Assembly (NCBI RefSeq): GCF_000711795.1
Contig: NZ_JONH01000005.1
Location: 62,001-126,000, forward strand
DNA: 64,000 nt
Source of the DNA: Vibrio pacinii DSM 19139
Lineage (GTDB): Bacteria; Pseudomonadota; Gammaproteobacteria; Enterobacterales; Vibrionaceae
Reading direction: 5' to 3'
Shown here: positions 1-8,627 of the stretch, piece after piece
How the letters are laid out: every line of letters starts with the position of its first letter
Numbering within the stretch: the stretch's first letter is position 1
Program-made: the position numbers and the translations under genes
The notes under the pieces: generated by a model
The model's input: the letters and a program-made list of their open reading frames with translations, nothing else
Told to the model about the DNA's origin: nothing
Database searches by the model: none

Positions 1-94
1 TTTGAACGTGGAGTAACCACTTTTTGTACTTTTCACTGGAGGTACGCATATTTACAACTCAAAAAAATACTAACAACCTATTGTAAATTTGAGT

Positions 95-149
95 GGTATT
101 AACGGTATCTCTTTGATCCGATATTGAGATACGAACCCCGTTAAATACC
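95..149. repeat. Imperfect inverted repeat downstream of the glycerol genes
   Basis: Arms at 95-111 and 126-149 pair GGTATTAACG with CGTTAAATACC and GTATCTC with GAGATAC, leaving a 14-base loop and a small internal bulge. It lies past the end of the minus-strand gldA-dhaKL genes, so it may act as a transcript end or be an interspersed repeat. There is no clear U-run on either strand, so the terminator role is only inferred. I see no gene in 1-223. Confidence 0.4.
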
Positions 150-223
150 GCTAAGTTGATTAGGGTCAAAAACCCCAGCAAGGTTACAGAGCTCTACTGA
201 GGTTTTATCGTTTAATCAGATAA

Positions 224-1306
224 TTACTGGCCCAATTGGTGCGCGGTTAAAATCGCTGCAAATACTTTTTCTGCTGTCACAGTAAAAGGCATATTGTGAA
301 TAGTTTCACCCTCTGCACATGACGCGATGGCAACATCCATTAACTTGTCATGGTTAAGCTCTTTTACACCCATGTCATGTAAGTTGGTTGGCAGACCTAC
401 GCTACGACAGAAACCGATTACGGTTTGAATTTCTTCATAGTCAGCGTTTTCCAATACCAATTGCACTAGAGTACCGAATGCTACTTTTTCACCATGCAAT
501 AGGTGGTGACACTCTTCCAGTTTGGTTAAACCGTTATGAATTGCGTGTGCACCTGCCAAGCCGCTTGATTCAAAGCCGATACCACTTAGGTAAGTGTTCG
601 CTTCAATGATGTTTTCAACCGCTTGAGTTGATACACCGTTTTCAACCGCAGCTTTTGCTTTTAGGCCGTCAGCCAGCAGCGTTTCGTAGCACAACTTCGC
701 CAACGCCTGTGCCGAGCGAGTTGGTGCGCCACCTGCCATCGTTGCTTTGCCTGAGATCATGTTTGCGCGAGCTTCAAACCAAGTAGACAGCGCGTCACCC
801 ATACCAGCTATAATTAGACGTGCCGGTGCTTTTGCGATGATTGCAGTGTCCATGATTACCATGTTTGGGTTCGATGGAAACAATAGGTACTCTGAGAACT
901 CACCTTCTGGCGTGTAGATAACCGCTAGTGCAGAAGTTGGCGCGTCCGTTGATGCAATCGTCGGTACGATAACGACTGGCAACTTAGTGTAGTAAGCAAT
1001 AGCTTTAGCTGTATCAAGTGTTTTACCCCCACCAATACCAATGATAACGTCAGTATCGACACCTTGGGCTAGCGTGATCAAACGTTCAATCTCAGGGCGA
1101 GAACATTGACCGTTAAAACGCTCGAAAGTCACTGGGATTCCGTCTGCAGCAAAACTCGTTGCGACGGTATCTTGTGTTAGACCCATAACGAAATCGTCAG
1201 CAATAGAAAATGGCTTACTACCAAAGGCTGACACATATTTGCCGATGTTGGCTAGCGCGCCTTCACCTTGGATATACTTGCTTGGAGAGATAATAATTTT
1301 GTCCAT
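224..1306 (-). CDS. gldA: Glycerol dehydrogenase (NAD+)
   Basis: Iron-type/GldA-family dehydrogenase that oxidises glycerol to dihydroxyacetone in the cytoplasm. The NAD-binding glycine-rich stretch GIGGGKTLDTAKA is near residue 90. The three expected metal ligands are present in MGDALSTWFEA (Asp171), the His of AGAHAIHNG (His254) and LLHGEKVAF (His271), at the positions known for the E. coli enzyme. The frame stays open to 1324, but I prefer the start at 1306: it has AAGG 8 bases upstream and gives MDKIIISPSKYIQG, which lines up with E. coli GldA. The gene follows dhaKL with a gap of about 24 bases, so glycerol is oxidised and the product phosphorylated from one transcript. Confidence 0.93.
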   Translation of the reverse strand: MDKIIISPSKYIQGEGALANIGKYVSAFGSKPFSIADDFVMGLTQDTVATSFAADGIPVTFERFNGQCSRPEIERLITLAQGVDTDVIIGIGGGKTLDTAKAIAYYTKLPVVIVPTIASTDAPTSALAVIYTPEGEFSEYLLFPSNPNMVIMDTAIIAKAPARLIIAGMGDALSTWFEARANMISGKATMAGGAPTRSAQALAKLCYETLLADGLKAKAAVENGVSTQAVENIIEANTYLSGIGFESSGLAGAHAIHNGLTKLEECHHLLHGEKVAFGTLVQLVLENADYEEIQTVIGFCRSVGLPTNLHDMGVKELNHDKLMDVAIASCAEGETIHNMPFTVTAEKVFAAILTAHQLGQ

Positions 1307-1330
1307 GATAACTACCTTATTCATTATTCG

Positions 1331-2968
1331 TTATGCTTGAGAAAAAGAGGCAAAAACACGTTCCACCGCGTATGCGCCTGGGTCTTTAGTGCCGTTTAAA
1401 CTGTCACTGTTTAGGTAAGATGAGCGTCCCGCATTCGCTTTTAGCATTGTTGCTGTCGCTTCTGCGCCTTTTTTGGCTGCTTTGGCTGCTTGTGCTAATC
1501 CGTGTCCTGCCCATGAATCGAGAGCAGGATAAAGCGCATCAATCATGGTACGGTCACCTGGTTTTGCACCGCCGTATTGCATCATGCGAGCAAGACCATT
1601 TTGCAGCGCTGCAACTAAATCATTGCTGCTGCTTAAGTGGCGGCCTGCCGCTGTAAAGAATATCGATAGTAGAACGCCTGAAGATCCACCCATTACGGTA
1701 GTTAATTTCTCACCAACGACGTTCAGCAGTGTTGCTGGCTCATTCAGTGGTAGATTGTTGGCATTAAGTTCAACCAATACTTTGCGCGCACCTGCTGCAA
1801 ACGTAGAGCCAGTATCGCCGTCACCCACAATCGCATCGAGTCGGTTTAGCTCTGGCTCTAGGTCGATCAATGTGCCACATATTTGGCGGATGGCAGTTGC
1901 TACTGCATCGTTTTGACTAGGGGTATATTCAATTTTCGCTGCGCGGTTTTCACACGCTACCACAGCCTCTTTGCTCACTTCGAAAGCACCAGGCCATGCT
2001 TCTGTGGCAGATTCAGCAAATAGTGCAGTGCGCGTAGCGTCATCAAGACGAAGCAATGAAAGTGAAAAACCTTTCATGTCGATAGCCGTCATCAGTGCTG
2101 CTGGTCCAACAAAACACTCTGTACCTTTGCCCAACTTCGATTCAACGACGGCTTTCGACACAACGTTCATTTCAATTGGTGATAATCCACCAAGGTTATT
2201 GATCAATACCGCGTGTTTTTCACTTGGACGTGCTTCTAGCAGTTTGCTCGACATAAGTTCAACGAACTCACGGCATTCAGCCACATCAATGGTTTCAATA
2301 CCCGCTTCACCGTGAATGCCAAGACCTAGCTCCGCTTTACCGCGCGCAATGCGCTCTTCACCGGTTGCATCTGGCAGTGAACAGCTTGTCAGTGCGATAC
2401 CAATACTGGCGGTGTTATCGATGGTGGTTTGAGCCGCCGCTTTGACTTCTTCTAATGAAGCGCCTTGTTCTGCAACATACCCCGCCACTTTATGAACAAA
2501 GAGTGTGCCTGCGATACCACGAGGTTTAGGGTTGTTTGAAATTGAGATGTCATCATTCACAATAACGAGTTCGACTTTGTATCCCATCTCTTTGGCTTTT
2601 TCACACGCCAAGCCGAAGTTTAAGCGGTCACCGGTGTAGTTTTTGATGATAACTAGGCAGCCTTTTTCACCCGTTACATGAACGATTGCATTCAGCACTG
2701 CATCAACACTTGGCGCTGCAAATAAGTCACCACAAACGGCTGCCGTTAGCATGCCTTTACCGACAAATCCTGCGTGGGCTGGCTCGTGGCCCGAACCACC
2801 ACCACAAATGATCGCCACTTTATCTTTTTTCCAGTTTTTGCGAGTAATCACTTTGATGTCGTTGTTAAAATCCAACTTAACTAAATTACCCAAGCGTTGA
2901 GTATAAAGCGTGCCATCAATGGAGTCTGACACCCAAGATTCTTTCTTATTAATAATTAGTTCAGCCAC
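1331..2968 (-). CDS. ATP-dependent dihydroxyacetone kinase, fused DhaK-DhaL
   Basis: Phosphorylates dihydroxyacetone to DHAP, taking the product of the neighbouring glycerol dehydrogenase into glycolysis. The N-terminal DhaK part (about 1-335) has the CGGGSGHEPAHAG phosphate loop and the substrate-binding His219 in GLGIHGEAG. The C-terminal DhaL part (about 355-545) has the Mg-ATP motif VGDGDTGST (Asp383, Asp385) and GDRTMIDAL. This single-chain form is the ATP-using type (as in Citrobacter and eukaryotes), not the PTS-linked DhaKLM type. The start is GTG at 2968. Its Shine-Dalgarno AAGGTG overlaps the stop region of the 59-aa ORF just upstream, so translation is probably coupled. Confidence 0.92.
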   Translation of the reverse strand: MAELIINKKESWVSDSIDGTLYTQRLGNLVKLDFNNDIKVITRKNWKKDKVAIICGGGSGHEPAHAGFVGKGMLTAAVCGDLFAAPSVDAVLNAIVHVTGEKGCLVIIKNYTGDRLNFGLACEKAKEMGYKVELVIVNDDISISNNPKPRGIAGTLFVHKVAGYVAEQGASLEEVKAAAQTTIDNTASIGIALTSCSLPDATGEERIARGKAELGLGIHGEAGIETIDVAECREFVELMSSKLLEARPSEKHAVLINNLGGLSPIEMNVVSKAVVESKLGKGTECFVGPAALMTAIDMKGFSLSLLRLDDATRTALFAESATEAWPGAFEVSKEAVVACENRAAKIEYTPSQNDAVATAIRQICGTLIDLEPELNRLDAIVGDGDTGSTFAAGARKVLVELNANNLPLNEPATLLNVVGEKLTTVMGGSSGVLLSIFFTAAGRHLSSSNDLVAALQNGLARMMQYGGAKPGDRTMIDALYPALDSWAGHGLAQAAKAAKKGAEATATMLKANAGRSSYLNSDSLNGTKDPGAYAVERVFASFSQA

Positions 2969-2970
2969 AA

Positions 2971-3150
2971 TTACACCTTTTTAAATTCTGAATAGTGTTG
3001 TTCTTTACTTTCACCAGCTTGATGAAGAATTGATTCAAATTGACCATTTGGAAACATCGAGGCTAATTGCTTTTTCGCTTCTTTCTCGCTCATGCCCAAG
3101 TGATAAATAAAAATGTCCTTCGCCATTTCATAACAACAATTGTTTTTCAT
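2971..3150 (-). CDS. Small hypothetical protein (59 aa) leading the dhaKL-gldA operon
   Basis: An ORF of 59 codons starting ATG at 3150 and ending TAA at 2971. It has a strong ribosome binding site, AGAGGTG seven bases before the ATG, and its last codons contain the ribosome binding site of dhaKL. The protein starts MKNNCCYEMAKDIFIYHLG, is charged (EKEAKK, GESKEQHYSEFKKV) and has no membrane segment; it carries adjacent cysteines at residues 5-6. I do not recognise a family. The position and coupling suggest a role tied to dihydroxyacetone or glycerol metabolism, but this is inference. Confidence 0.68.
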   Translation of the reverse strand: MKNNCCYEMAKDIFIYHLGMSEKEAKKQLASMFPNGQFESILHQAGESKEQHYSEFKKV

Positions 3151-3218
3151 ACGCTAGCACCTCTATGAGCCGCTGAATGATTTCACCTCAGTTAAGAGCA
3201 CTCTATCTCGTGAAGTTC

Positions 3219-3242
3219 CCCGGCCCTTGCGAGCCGGGTTTT
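3219..3242. terminator. GC-rich stem-loop between the CoA-transferase and small-ORF operons
   Basis: CCCGGC (3219-3224) and GCCGGG (3233-3238) pair around an 8-base loop, followed by TTTT on the plus strand. It lies just past the end of the minus-strand CoA-transferase gene. The U-run is on the plus-strand side, so its action on the minus-strand transcript is uncertain, but it separates the two minus-strand transcription units. Confidence 0.5.
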
Positions 3243-3250
3243 GCTTGGAA

Positions 3251-4831
3251 TTACAACTCTTCTTGGAAGAAGCGTGCATCCATCTCTTTCAATGTAGGTA
3301 GCACGATTGGTGCAAACGGAAGTTGGTCAAGGATATCTTTCTGTAGGTCTACACCCGGTGCGATTTCAGACAGAACCATGCCGTCACGAGTACGCTCAAA
3401 TACACAACGCTCTGTTACGTAGATTGTTAGGCCGCCTTCTTCTGCACGGAAGTCGCCACTTGCTGAAATCTCATCCACTTTATCGACAAATTTAGGGTAC
3501 ATACCTTCTTGGTGGATGGTTAGCTTGCCGTTTGCAATCTCAGTTTTCAGACCGCCGCCCGAGAATGGGAAACAGAACACAGCTTTTTTCGCACTTGCTG
3601 TTAGGTTAACGAAGCCACCCACACCAATGATCTTGTCACCTGCACGGCTTACGTTTACGTTACCCGCACCATCCACTTGCATCGCGCCTACGAATGTAAT
3701 GTCCAAAATGCCGCTGTCGTATAGGTCAAACTGGCTAGACGTTTCTTGGCACATTTCTGGGTTTAAAACCGCACCAAACGATAGACCACCAACAGGTGTT
3801 CCACCGATTAGACCTGCTTCAATTGTTAGATACATATTTGTCGACATACCGATTTCTTTAGCGGCATTTGGTACCAACTCAGGAACACCGATACCCAAGT
3901 TAACCACTGCGCCATCAGCCAGTTCCATCGCTGCGCGACGCGCAATAACTTTATGTAGAAGTTCACGAGGTTTCTTGCCGCTGCCCGATGTTAGGTGAGC
4001 AATGGTTTCGTGCTTTTTAGGAATATCAGCTGCAGGCATTACGAACTCACCAGTGTATGCAGGTTCGTACTTCTCGATCATGGTTTGCATTTGCTCGCCA
4101 TCAACTACCACTGCATCGATGATTGCTGCTGGAAGTTTTACCGTACGAGGGTGAGATGCCGTTGCAGAAACGCGCTCTACTTGAACGATAACTTTACCGC
4201 CATTCGCTTTCGCCGCCATTGCCGTGCTGTATGGGTCTAAGTAGAACGCTTCATGTTCAAATGATACGTTACCGTTCACATCCACTGTGGTACCGCGGAT
4301 GATTGCCACATCTACTTTTGGTGCTTTGTAGAACAAGAACTCTTCGCCACCGATTTCCATCAGTTCTGCTAGTGTATCGGTTGAACGATCGTTTAATGCG
4401 CCGCGACTGTTACGAGGGTCAACGAATGTTTTTAGGCCGACTTTAGTTAGGATGCCTGGTTGCTTTGCAGCAGCCGCGCGGAATGAGTGGCTGATTGGGC
4501 CATATGGTAGGTTGTAAGCTTCAATTTTGTTTTCAGCGGCAAGCTTTTTCAGCCCCAACATTTTGATGAAGTGAGAAGCAACAACGCGACGAACCATGCC
4601 TTCGTGAGAGATGGCGTCAATTAGACGACCTTCTTGAGATTCACCTAAGCCAGCACCAAAGTAGTAGCTCAGATCTCGTGGCTGGCCTTGTTCAAGGAAT
4701 TTTTGGCCAAGAGCGATAGCAACTGTCTCAGGGAAACAAAGAGAACCAAAACCGTTAATTGCAACGCAATCTCTAGATTTAATTAGGTCGATTGCTTCTT
4801 TTACATCCATAATTTTGTTATTTAGTGACAT
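3251..4831 (-). CDS. Acyl-CoA:acetate/propionate CoA-transferase, fused alpha-beta (YdiF/Pct type)
   Basis: Family I CoA-transferase that moves CoA from one acyl-CoA to a free acid. The 526-residue chain carries both alpha- and beta-type halves, as in YdiF and propionate CoA-transferase. The catalytic Glu is seen at about 338 in LTIEAGLIGGTP. Glycine-rich NGFGS near 26 and the second-half motif NLGIGVPELV near 311 fit the fold. The start at 4831 has AGGA about 9 bases upstream. It sits downstream of an acyl-CoA dehydrogenase and an MFS carrier on the same strand, so it probably activates an imported acid before dehydrogenation. The acid cannot be read from sequence. Confidence 0.88.
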   Translation of the reverse strand: MSLNNKIMDVKEAIDLIKSRDCVAINGFGSLCFPETVAIALGQKFLEQGQPRDLSYYFGAGLGESQEGRLIDAISHEGMVRRVVASHFIKMLGLKKLAAENKIEAYNLPYGPISHSFRAAAAKQPGILTKVGLKTFVDPRNSRGALNDRSTDTLAELMEIGGEEFLFYKAPKVDVAIIRGTTVDVNGNVSFEHEAFYLDPYSTAMAAKANGGKVIVQVERVSATASHPRTVKLPAAIIDAVVVDGEQMQTMIEKYEPAYTGEFVMPAADIPKKHETIAHLTSGSGKKPRELLHKVIARRAAMELADGAVVNLGIGVPELVPNAAKEIGMSTNMYLTIEAGLIGGTPVGGLSFGAVLNPEMCQETSSQFDLYDSGILDITFVGAMQVDGAGNVNVSRAGDKIIGVGGFVNLTASAKKAVFCFPFSGGGLKTEIANGKLTIHQEGMYPKFVDKVDEISASGDFRAEEGGLTIYVTERCVFERTRDGMVLSEIAPGVDLQKDILDQLPFAPIVLPTLKEMDARFFQEEL

Positions 4832-4941
4832 GTTAAATATTCCTATTATTTAAATTTGGGTATCAATTCAGGCTAAAACTGGCTAGCTTCAGAGTTTGGT
4901 CGCTATTGAAACTAGCTATCTAATATCTGTTTAAAATGCTC

Positions 4942-6090
4942 TTAACGGCGTGGTAGGTATTGGCGTGCGATGCCACGTCCTACCACGATTTTTTGAATTT
5001 CAGTCGTGCCATCAACAATCTGTAGCATTTTCGCTACGGCCATTGCTTTACCGATTGGCGCATCTTTCATAAAGCCTTCTGCACCAAACAATTGAGCACA
5101 CTTCACCGTGACTTCCATCGCTACGTCGGTTGCGAACAACTTGTTCATTGCTGCGATATTTGCAACTGGCTCACCGCTATCCATCACTGCTGCTGTTTTG
5201 TACAACAGGCAACGCGCAGCTTCGATTTTGGTGTTCATCTCAGCCAACTGCCATTGGATACCTTGGTTAGTCAGAATTGGCTTGCCGAACGATTCACGCT
5301 GGCCTAGATATTCAGCTACCGAATCAACCGCTTGCTGAGCAACACCGATGGCGATTGCTGGAGTAAATACGCGAGCTACGTCAATCGCTTTCAACGCTTC
5401 TTTAAAACCATTGGCAGAAAGAAGGTTGCTCTTATGTACCACACAGTTATCAAACTCTAAGCTACCCACTACAATGCCGTTACCAATCATGCGCTCACGG
5501 TTTGCGATGTAACGAAGACCAGGAACACCGTTTGGTACAAACAGCATGATCATGTTTTGGCTGTCTTTACCGTCTTTCACCATCACGTTGAAGTAATCAG
5601 CATCTTGCGCATTGGTGATCCAGTCTTTCTGCCCGCGAATGATGTATTCGTCACCAACCAGTTCCGCGTATGCGTTTGTTGCCGATGGATCGCAGCCTGA
5701 TGCACTTTCAGTCAGAACAAAAGCTGTGGTTTTATTGCCATTTGCTAAGTCTGGTACAACTTTTAGTAGCTCAGGGTCGATATCTTCATAGAAGGTTGCG
5801 ATTTCCATGTTGATGTTGTTTTGCAGTTGCAACAGGAATGACATGATGCCGCTGCCATGTGCTAAGCCTTCATAAACCAAAGACATTTGTAGGTAGTTGT
5901 AGCTGTGGCCACCCATTTCTTTCGGAATGCCTAAGCCATAGAAGCCTTGCTCAGCCATTTCTTTCATTTTAGCTTTTAACAACTCGCGATCGTTTTCTAG
6001 TTGAGAAGCGAAAGGAGCTAAGCATTCCAAGCTATACGCTTTTGCTTTTTCAAAAATTGCTTGATGTTCTTTCTCGAGTAGGAAGTTCAT
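4942..6090 (-). CDS. Acyl-CoA dehydrogenase family flavoprotein
   Basis: FAD-dependent enzyme acting at the alpha-beta bond of a CoA thioester. The 382 residues match the family length. The FAD/substrate signature region LTESASGCDPSA is near residue 126. The catalytic base is the Glu at about 364 in VDGTTEIQKIVVGRG. The C-terminal helix bundle includes RESFGKPI and the Gln-rich ILTNQGIQWQLAEM. The start has AAGGTG 4-5 bases upstream. It resembles short-chain/CaiA-like members more than long-chain ones. Without an electron-transfer flavoprotein gene nearby, the electron acceptor is unknown. It probably works with the downstream CoA-transferase. Confidence 0.9.
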   Translation of the reverse strand: MNFLLEKEHQAIFEKAKAYSLECLAPFASQLENDRELLKAKMKEMAEQGFYGLGIPKEMGGHSYNYLQMSLVYEGLAHGSGIMSFLLQLQNNINMEIATFYEDIDPELLKVVPDLANGNKTTAFVLTESASGCDPSATNAYAELVGDEYIIRGQKDWITNAQDADYFNVMVKDGKDSQNMIMLFVPNGVPGLRYIANRERMIGNGIVVGSLEFDNCVVHKSNLLSANGFKEALKAIDVARVFTPAIAIGVAQQAVDSVAEYLGQRESFGKPILTNQGIQWQLAEMNTKIEAARCLLYKTAAVMDSGEPVANIAAMNKLFATDVAMEVTVKCAQLFGAEGFMKDAPIGKAMAVAKMLQIVDGTTEIQKIVVGRGIARQYLPRR

Positions 6091-6128
6091 TTCACACCTT
6101 TAATTCGTAATTATTCGTTATCAGCTCA

Positions 6129-7379
6129 TTAAGCTGGTTTCTTTTCTAATGGAGTTTCTAAGTTTTGTGTTTTCTTCTGTTCGGCTTTCCAGCCCGTTTC
6201 AGTTAAAAACATGGTTAGGACCGCGAATAGCGCTGGAGTAATACATGTTAAAGAGAGCGCTGTTTCCAAACCGTATTGAGTACCTAACCAACCGGTCGCT
6301 GCACCACCAGCGGCACCGCCAAGGCCCACAAGTGAGAAGATAAAGCCTGTTCCCATTGATACTGCACGTGGAGACATGTCTGTTTTGTAAAGCGTGGTGA
6401 ACGCAAGCGGAACAAAATTGTATGCAGCGTAGCCAGCAATAAAGGTTGCAATAGATAGCAAAGGTACACTCGCCGTTAGCATCAAGCTGTAATATGCGAT
6501 TGGCAGAACCACGCCTGAAGCAACGATAAGCGGTTTGTCATACCCCCATTTCTGCGCCAAGATTGGCGAGACTAAACAGGCAATGGCAGAGCCGATTGGC
6601 AAGAAGCCCAGAACCATACCCGCTTGAGCAATAGATAGATTTAAACTCTCTACCGCGTAAGTTGGCCAGAAGGTATATACCGCGATCCAAGTCAGTGATG
6701 TCATTGGCCAAGCAATGGCTAAGATCCAAGTATTCTTGTACGTTAATGCCTCTTTAAGCGGTTGTAGAACTGGTACTTTTTCGTAGTTAGACTGTGTTTC
6801 ATTCTTATTTTTTGCGACGAACAACCATGCAAAAGCGAGAATTAGTGAGAATACGCCCATTACGTTCATAACTTCACGCCAGCCTGTCATCATGGCAAGG
6901 AACATTGGGAGCGCCGCAGTACCTAACATTTGACCTGCAGGGCCGGTAAACATTTCGATACCGTTAATTGAGCCCAGTTTTTCTTTAGGAAACCATTGAA
7001 TTTTAAAGACAACCAGTACCGAAACGATACCCGCTGCTACACCCATTACAAATAGACGACCGATAAACAGCATAGTGACGTTAGTGGCGAAGCCTTGTAG
7101 CAACATGCCTATACCTAAGATTAAGAAAATGCCAAATAAAACAGTCTTAGGTTTTCCTTTACTAATGAAACAGATGATTGGAATCGTCAGTAGACCTTTA
7201 CCAATCCAGGCGATAGCGCTGAGCCAGCCCGCTGTTTCTAAGTCAAATGCAATATCTGCACGCATATCTGGCAAAATTACACCAAAAGCGAAGTTTGATA
7301 AGTTAGCAACCATGAAAGCAAGCCAAGCTATCCATACTATCGCCCATCCCCTTGCGGGAACTTTTTCATTTTGATTCAT
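6129..7379 (-). CDS. MFS transporter, 12 membrane segments
   Basis: Inner-membrane carrier of the major facilitator superfamily. About 12 hydrophobic segments are seen across 416 residues, with a cytoplasmic loop near the middle (KNKNETQSNYEKVPVLQPLK) and a charged tail ending in LEKKPA. The cytoplasmic loop after segment 2 (SKGKPKTVLFG) resembles the family's GxxxD-RxGRR region. It is the first gene of the minus-strand cluster leading to the acyl-CoA dehydrogenase (38-base gap), so it probably imports the acid those enzymes use. The promoter lies in the AT-rich region shared with the divergent nitroreductase gene. Confidence 0.88.
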   Translation of the reverse strand: MNQNEKVPARGWAIVWIAWLAFMVANLSNFAFGVILPDMRADIAFDLETAGWLSAIAWIGKGLLTIPIICFISKGKPKTVLFGIFLILGIGMLLQGFATNVTMLFIGRLFVMGVAAGIVSVLVVFKIQWFPKEKLGSINGIEMFTGPAGQMLGTAALPMFLAMMTGWREVMNVMGVFSLILAFAWLFVAKNKNETQSNYEKVPVLQPLKEALTYKNTWILAIAWPMTSLTWIAVYTFWPTYAVESLNLSIAQAGMVLGFLPIGSAIACLVSPILAQKWGYDKPLIVASGVVLPIAYYSLMLTASVPLLSIATFIAGYAAYNFVPLAFTTLYKTDMSPRAVSMGTGFIFSLVGLGGAAGGAATGWLGTQYGLETALSLTCITPALFAVLTMFLTETGWKAEQKKTQNLETPLEKKPA

Positions 7380-7598
7380 CGTTAATTACCTTTGGTTTTG
7401 AATGTGGACTGATGAATGAATCATTATGGAAAACCAAAATTTTCAATAGAAATATGACAAAATGAAATTTTGAATCTTGATTGATTGCTCAAAAATCCAA
7501 TTTGAACATTTATTTTCCATATTCAATTGTGATCAATCTCGTATTAGTCATGTTATTCGACGCCAAAAATGTCATTTTGAATATTTCATCGTTTCAAA

Positions 7599-7618
7599 AT
7601 GTTTCATTTGTGAAACAT
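7599..7618. promoter_or_regulatory. Perfect 20-bp inverted repeat between divergent MFS and nitroreductase genes
   Basis: ATGTTTCA and TGAAACAT flank a 4-base TTTG spacer. The element lies 77 bases before the nitroreductase start, in an AT-rich region with further copies of TTTCA/TGAAA (for example near 7454-7470, 7584-7597 and 7629). The shape and position suit a dimeric repressor or activator operator shared by the two divergent units. No regulator gene lies next to it, so the protein that binds it is unknown. Confidence 0.5.
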
Positions 7619-7694
7619 CAAAAAATATTTCATTTTGACACTGTTATGCTGATAAATTGCACTCGTCGATTAAATTGAAATATAGGAAATATTT

Positions 7695-8378
7695 ATGAAA
7701 GCTTTTCGCGATGTGGTTAATTACCGCCGTGCTGTACGTAAATATGATAAAGATTATGCATATGATGCAGATGTAGTGACACAAGCTCTTGAATTAGCCA
7801 CTCTGGCACCTAATAGCTCCAACATGCAACTATGGGAATTCCATCGCGTAAGAAGCCCTGAGATGCTAGAGAAAATGAAAGAGTGTTGCCTTGGCCAAAA
7901 CGCGGCTAAAACGGCGAATGAGCTGATTGTTTTTGTTACTGCACCACAGAAATGGCGTCAACGCGCTGAGATGAATGCGAAAGTAATTCGTAATGCTTTT
8001 GCTAGCAAACCAAATACGCCAGAACATGTATTTGCTTACTATGAGAAAGATATGCCTTTCCTATACGGCGGCGAAGGTTTGATTGAATACAAAGGCTTAG
8101 ATGGCGAAGCGGGACAAGAACTGCGTCGCAATGACGTACGTGTGATTCTCAATAAAAGTGCCGCTTTAGCAGCTATGACGTTTATGTATGCACTAGCTGA
8201 AAAAGAGTACGACAGCTGCCCAATGGAAGGTTTTGAAGAAAACGAAATCAAATCAATACTTAACCTGACTAAAGAGGCTGAGGTTTGTATGGTCGTGAGT
8301 TGTGGCAAGCGCCTACCTGAAGGTGTTTATGGCCCTCGTCTACGCGTAGACTTAAGTGACGTAGTTAAAGAACACTAA
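7695..8378 (+). CDS. Nitroreductase-family FMN protein
   Basis: The protein of 227 residues has the family's FMN-binding N-terminus NYRRAVRKYD and the LATLAPNSSNMQLWEF substrate/FMN segment near 35-50. A second FMN contact region is likely in the C-terminal VVSCGKRLPEG. Such enzymes reduce nitroaromatics, quinones, enones or act as flavin reductases with NAD(P)H. AGGA lies 8 bases before the ATG. It is transcribed away from the MFS/acyl-CoA dehydrogenase/CoA-transferase genes and shares their regulatory region, so it may belong to the same pathway. The natural substrate is unknown. Confidence 0.85.
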   Translation: MKAFRDVVNYRRAVRKYDKDYAYDADVVTQALELATLAPNSSNMQLWEFHRVRSPEMLEKMKECCLGQNAAKTANELIVFVTAPQKWRQRAEMNAKVIRNAFASKPNTPEHVFAYYEKDMPFLYGGEGLIEYKGLDGEAGQELRRNDVRVILNKSAALAAMTFMYALAEKEYDSCPMEGFEENEIKSILNLTKEAEVCMVVSCGKRLPEGVYGPRLRVDLSDVVKEH

Positions 8379-8419
8379 TAGTTAGTGTCATCAATCATCT
8401 ACTGATATAACAACGTCAG

Positions 8420-8457
8420 TTATCTAGGCTAAACAAATATTTGTTCAGCCTAGATAA
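8420..8457. terminator. Near-perfect 38-bp palindrome after the nitroreductase gene
   Basis: TTATCTAGGCT (8420-8430) pairs with AGCCTAGATAA (8447-8457), and the centre AACAAATATTTGTT is itself a palindrome, with only one mismatched pair. It starts 41 bases past the stop. There is no U-run, so it may be a Rho-independent-like structure, an mRNA-stabilising hairpin or a protein site. Confidence 0.5.
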
Positions 8458-8627
8458 TGCAATCACACAAATAATTTTATTTTCGCACAACAATATTTTC
8501 ATTTGCTCCACCTCTGAAAAAAAACACTATAAATAAGTTGATTATAACTATACATGCCAGTTGTGAATAATTAAATTAAATCATTTCCATAGCTGCTTGC
8601 GTATATTAATTTAGAGCACGTCAATCT

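Noticed and set aside
1545..1916. Long plus-strand ORFs opposite dhaKL and other core genes
   Set aside because: They are antisense shadows of well-supported genes with strong family matches.
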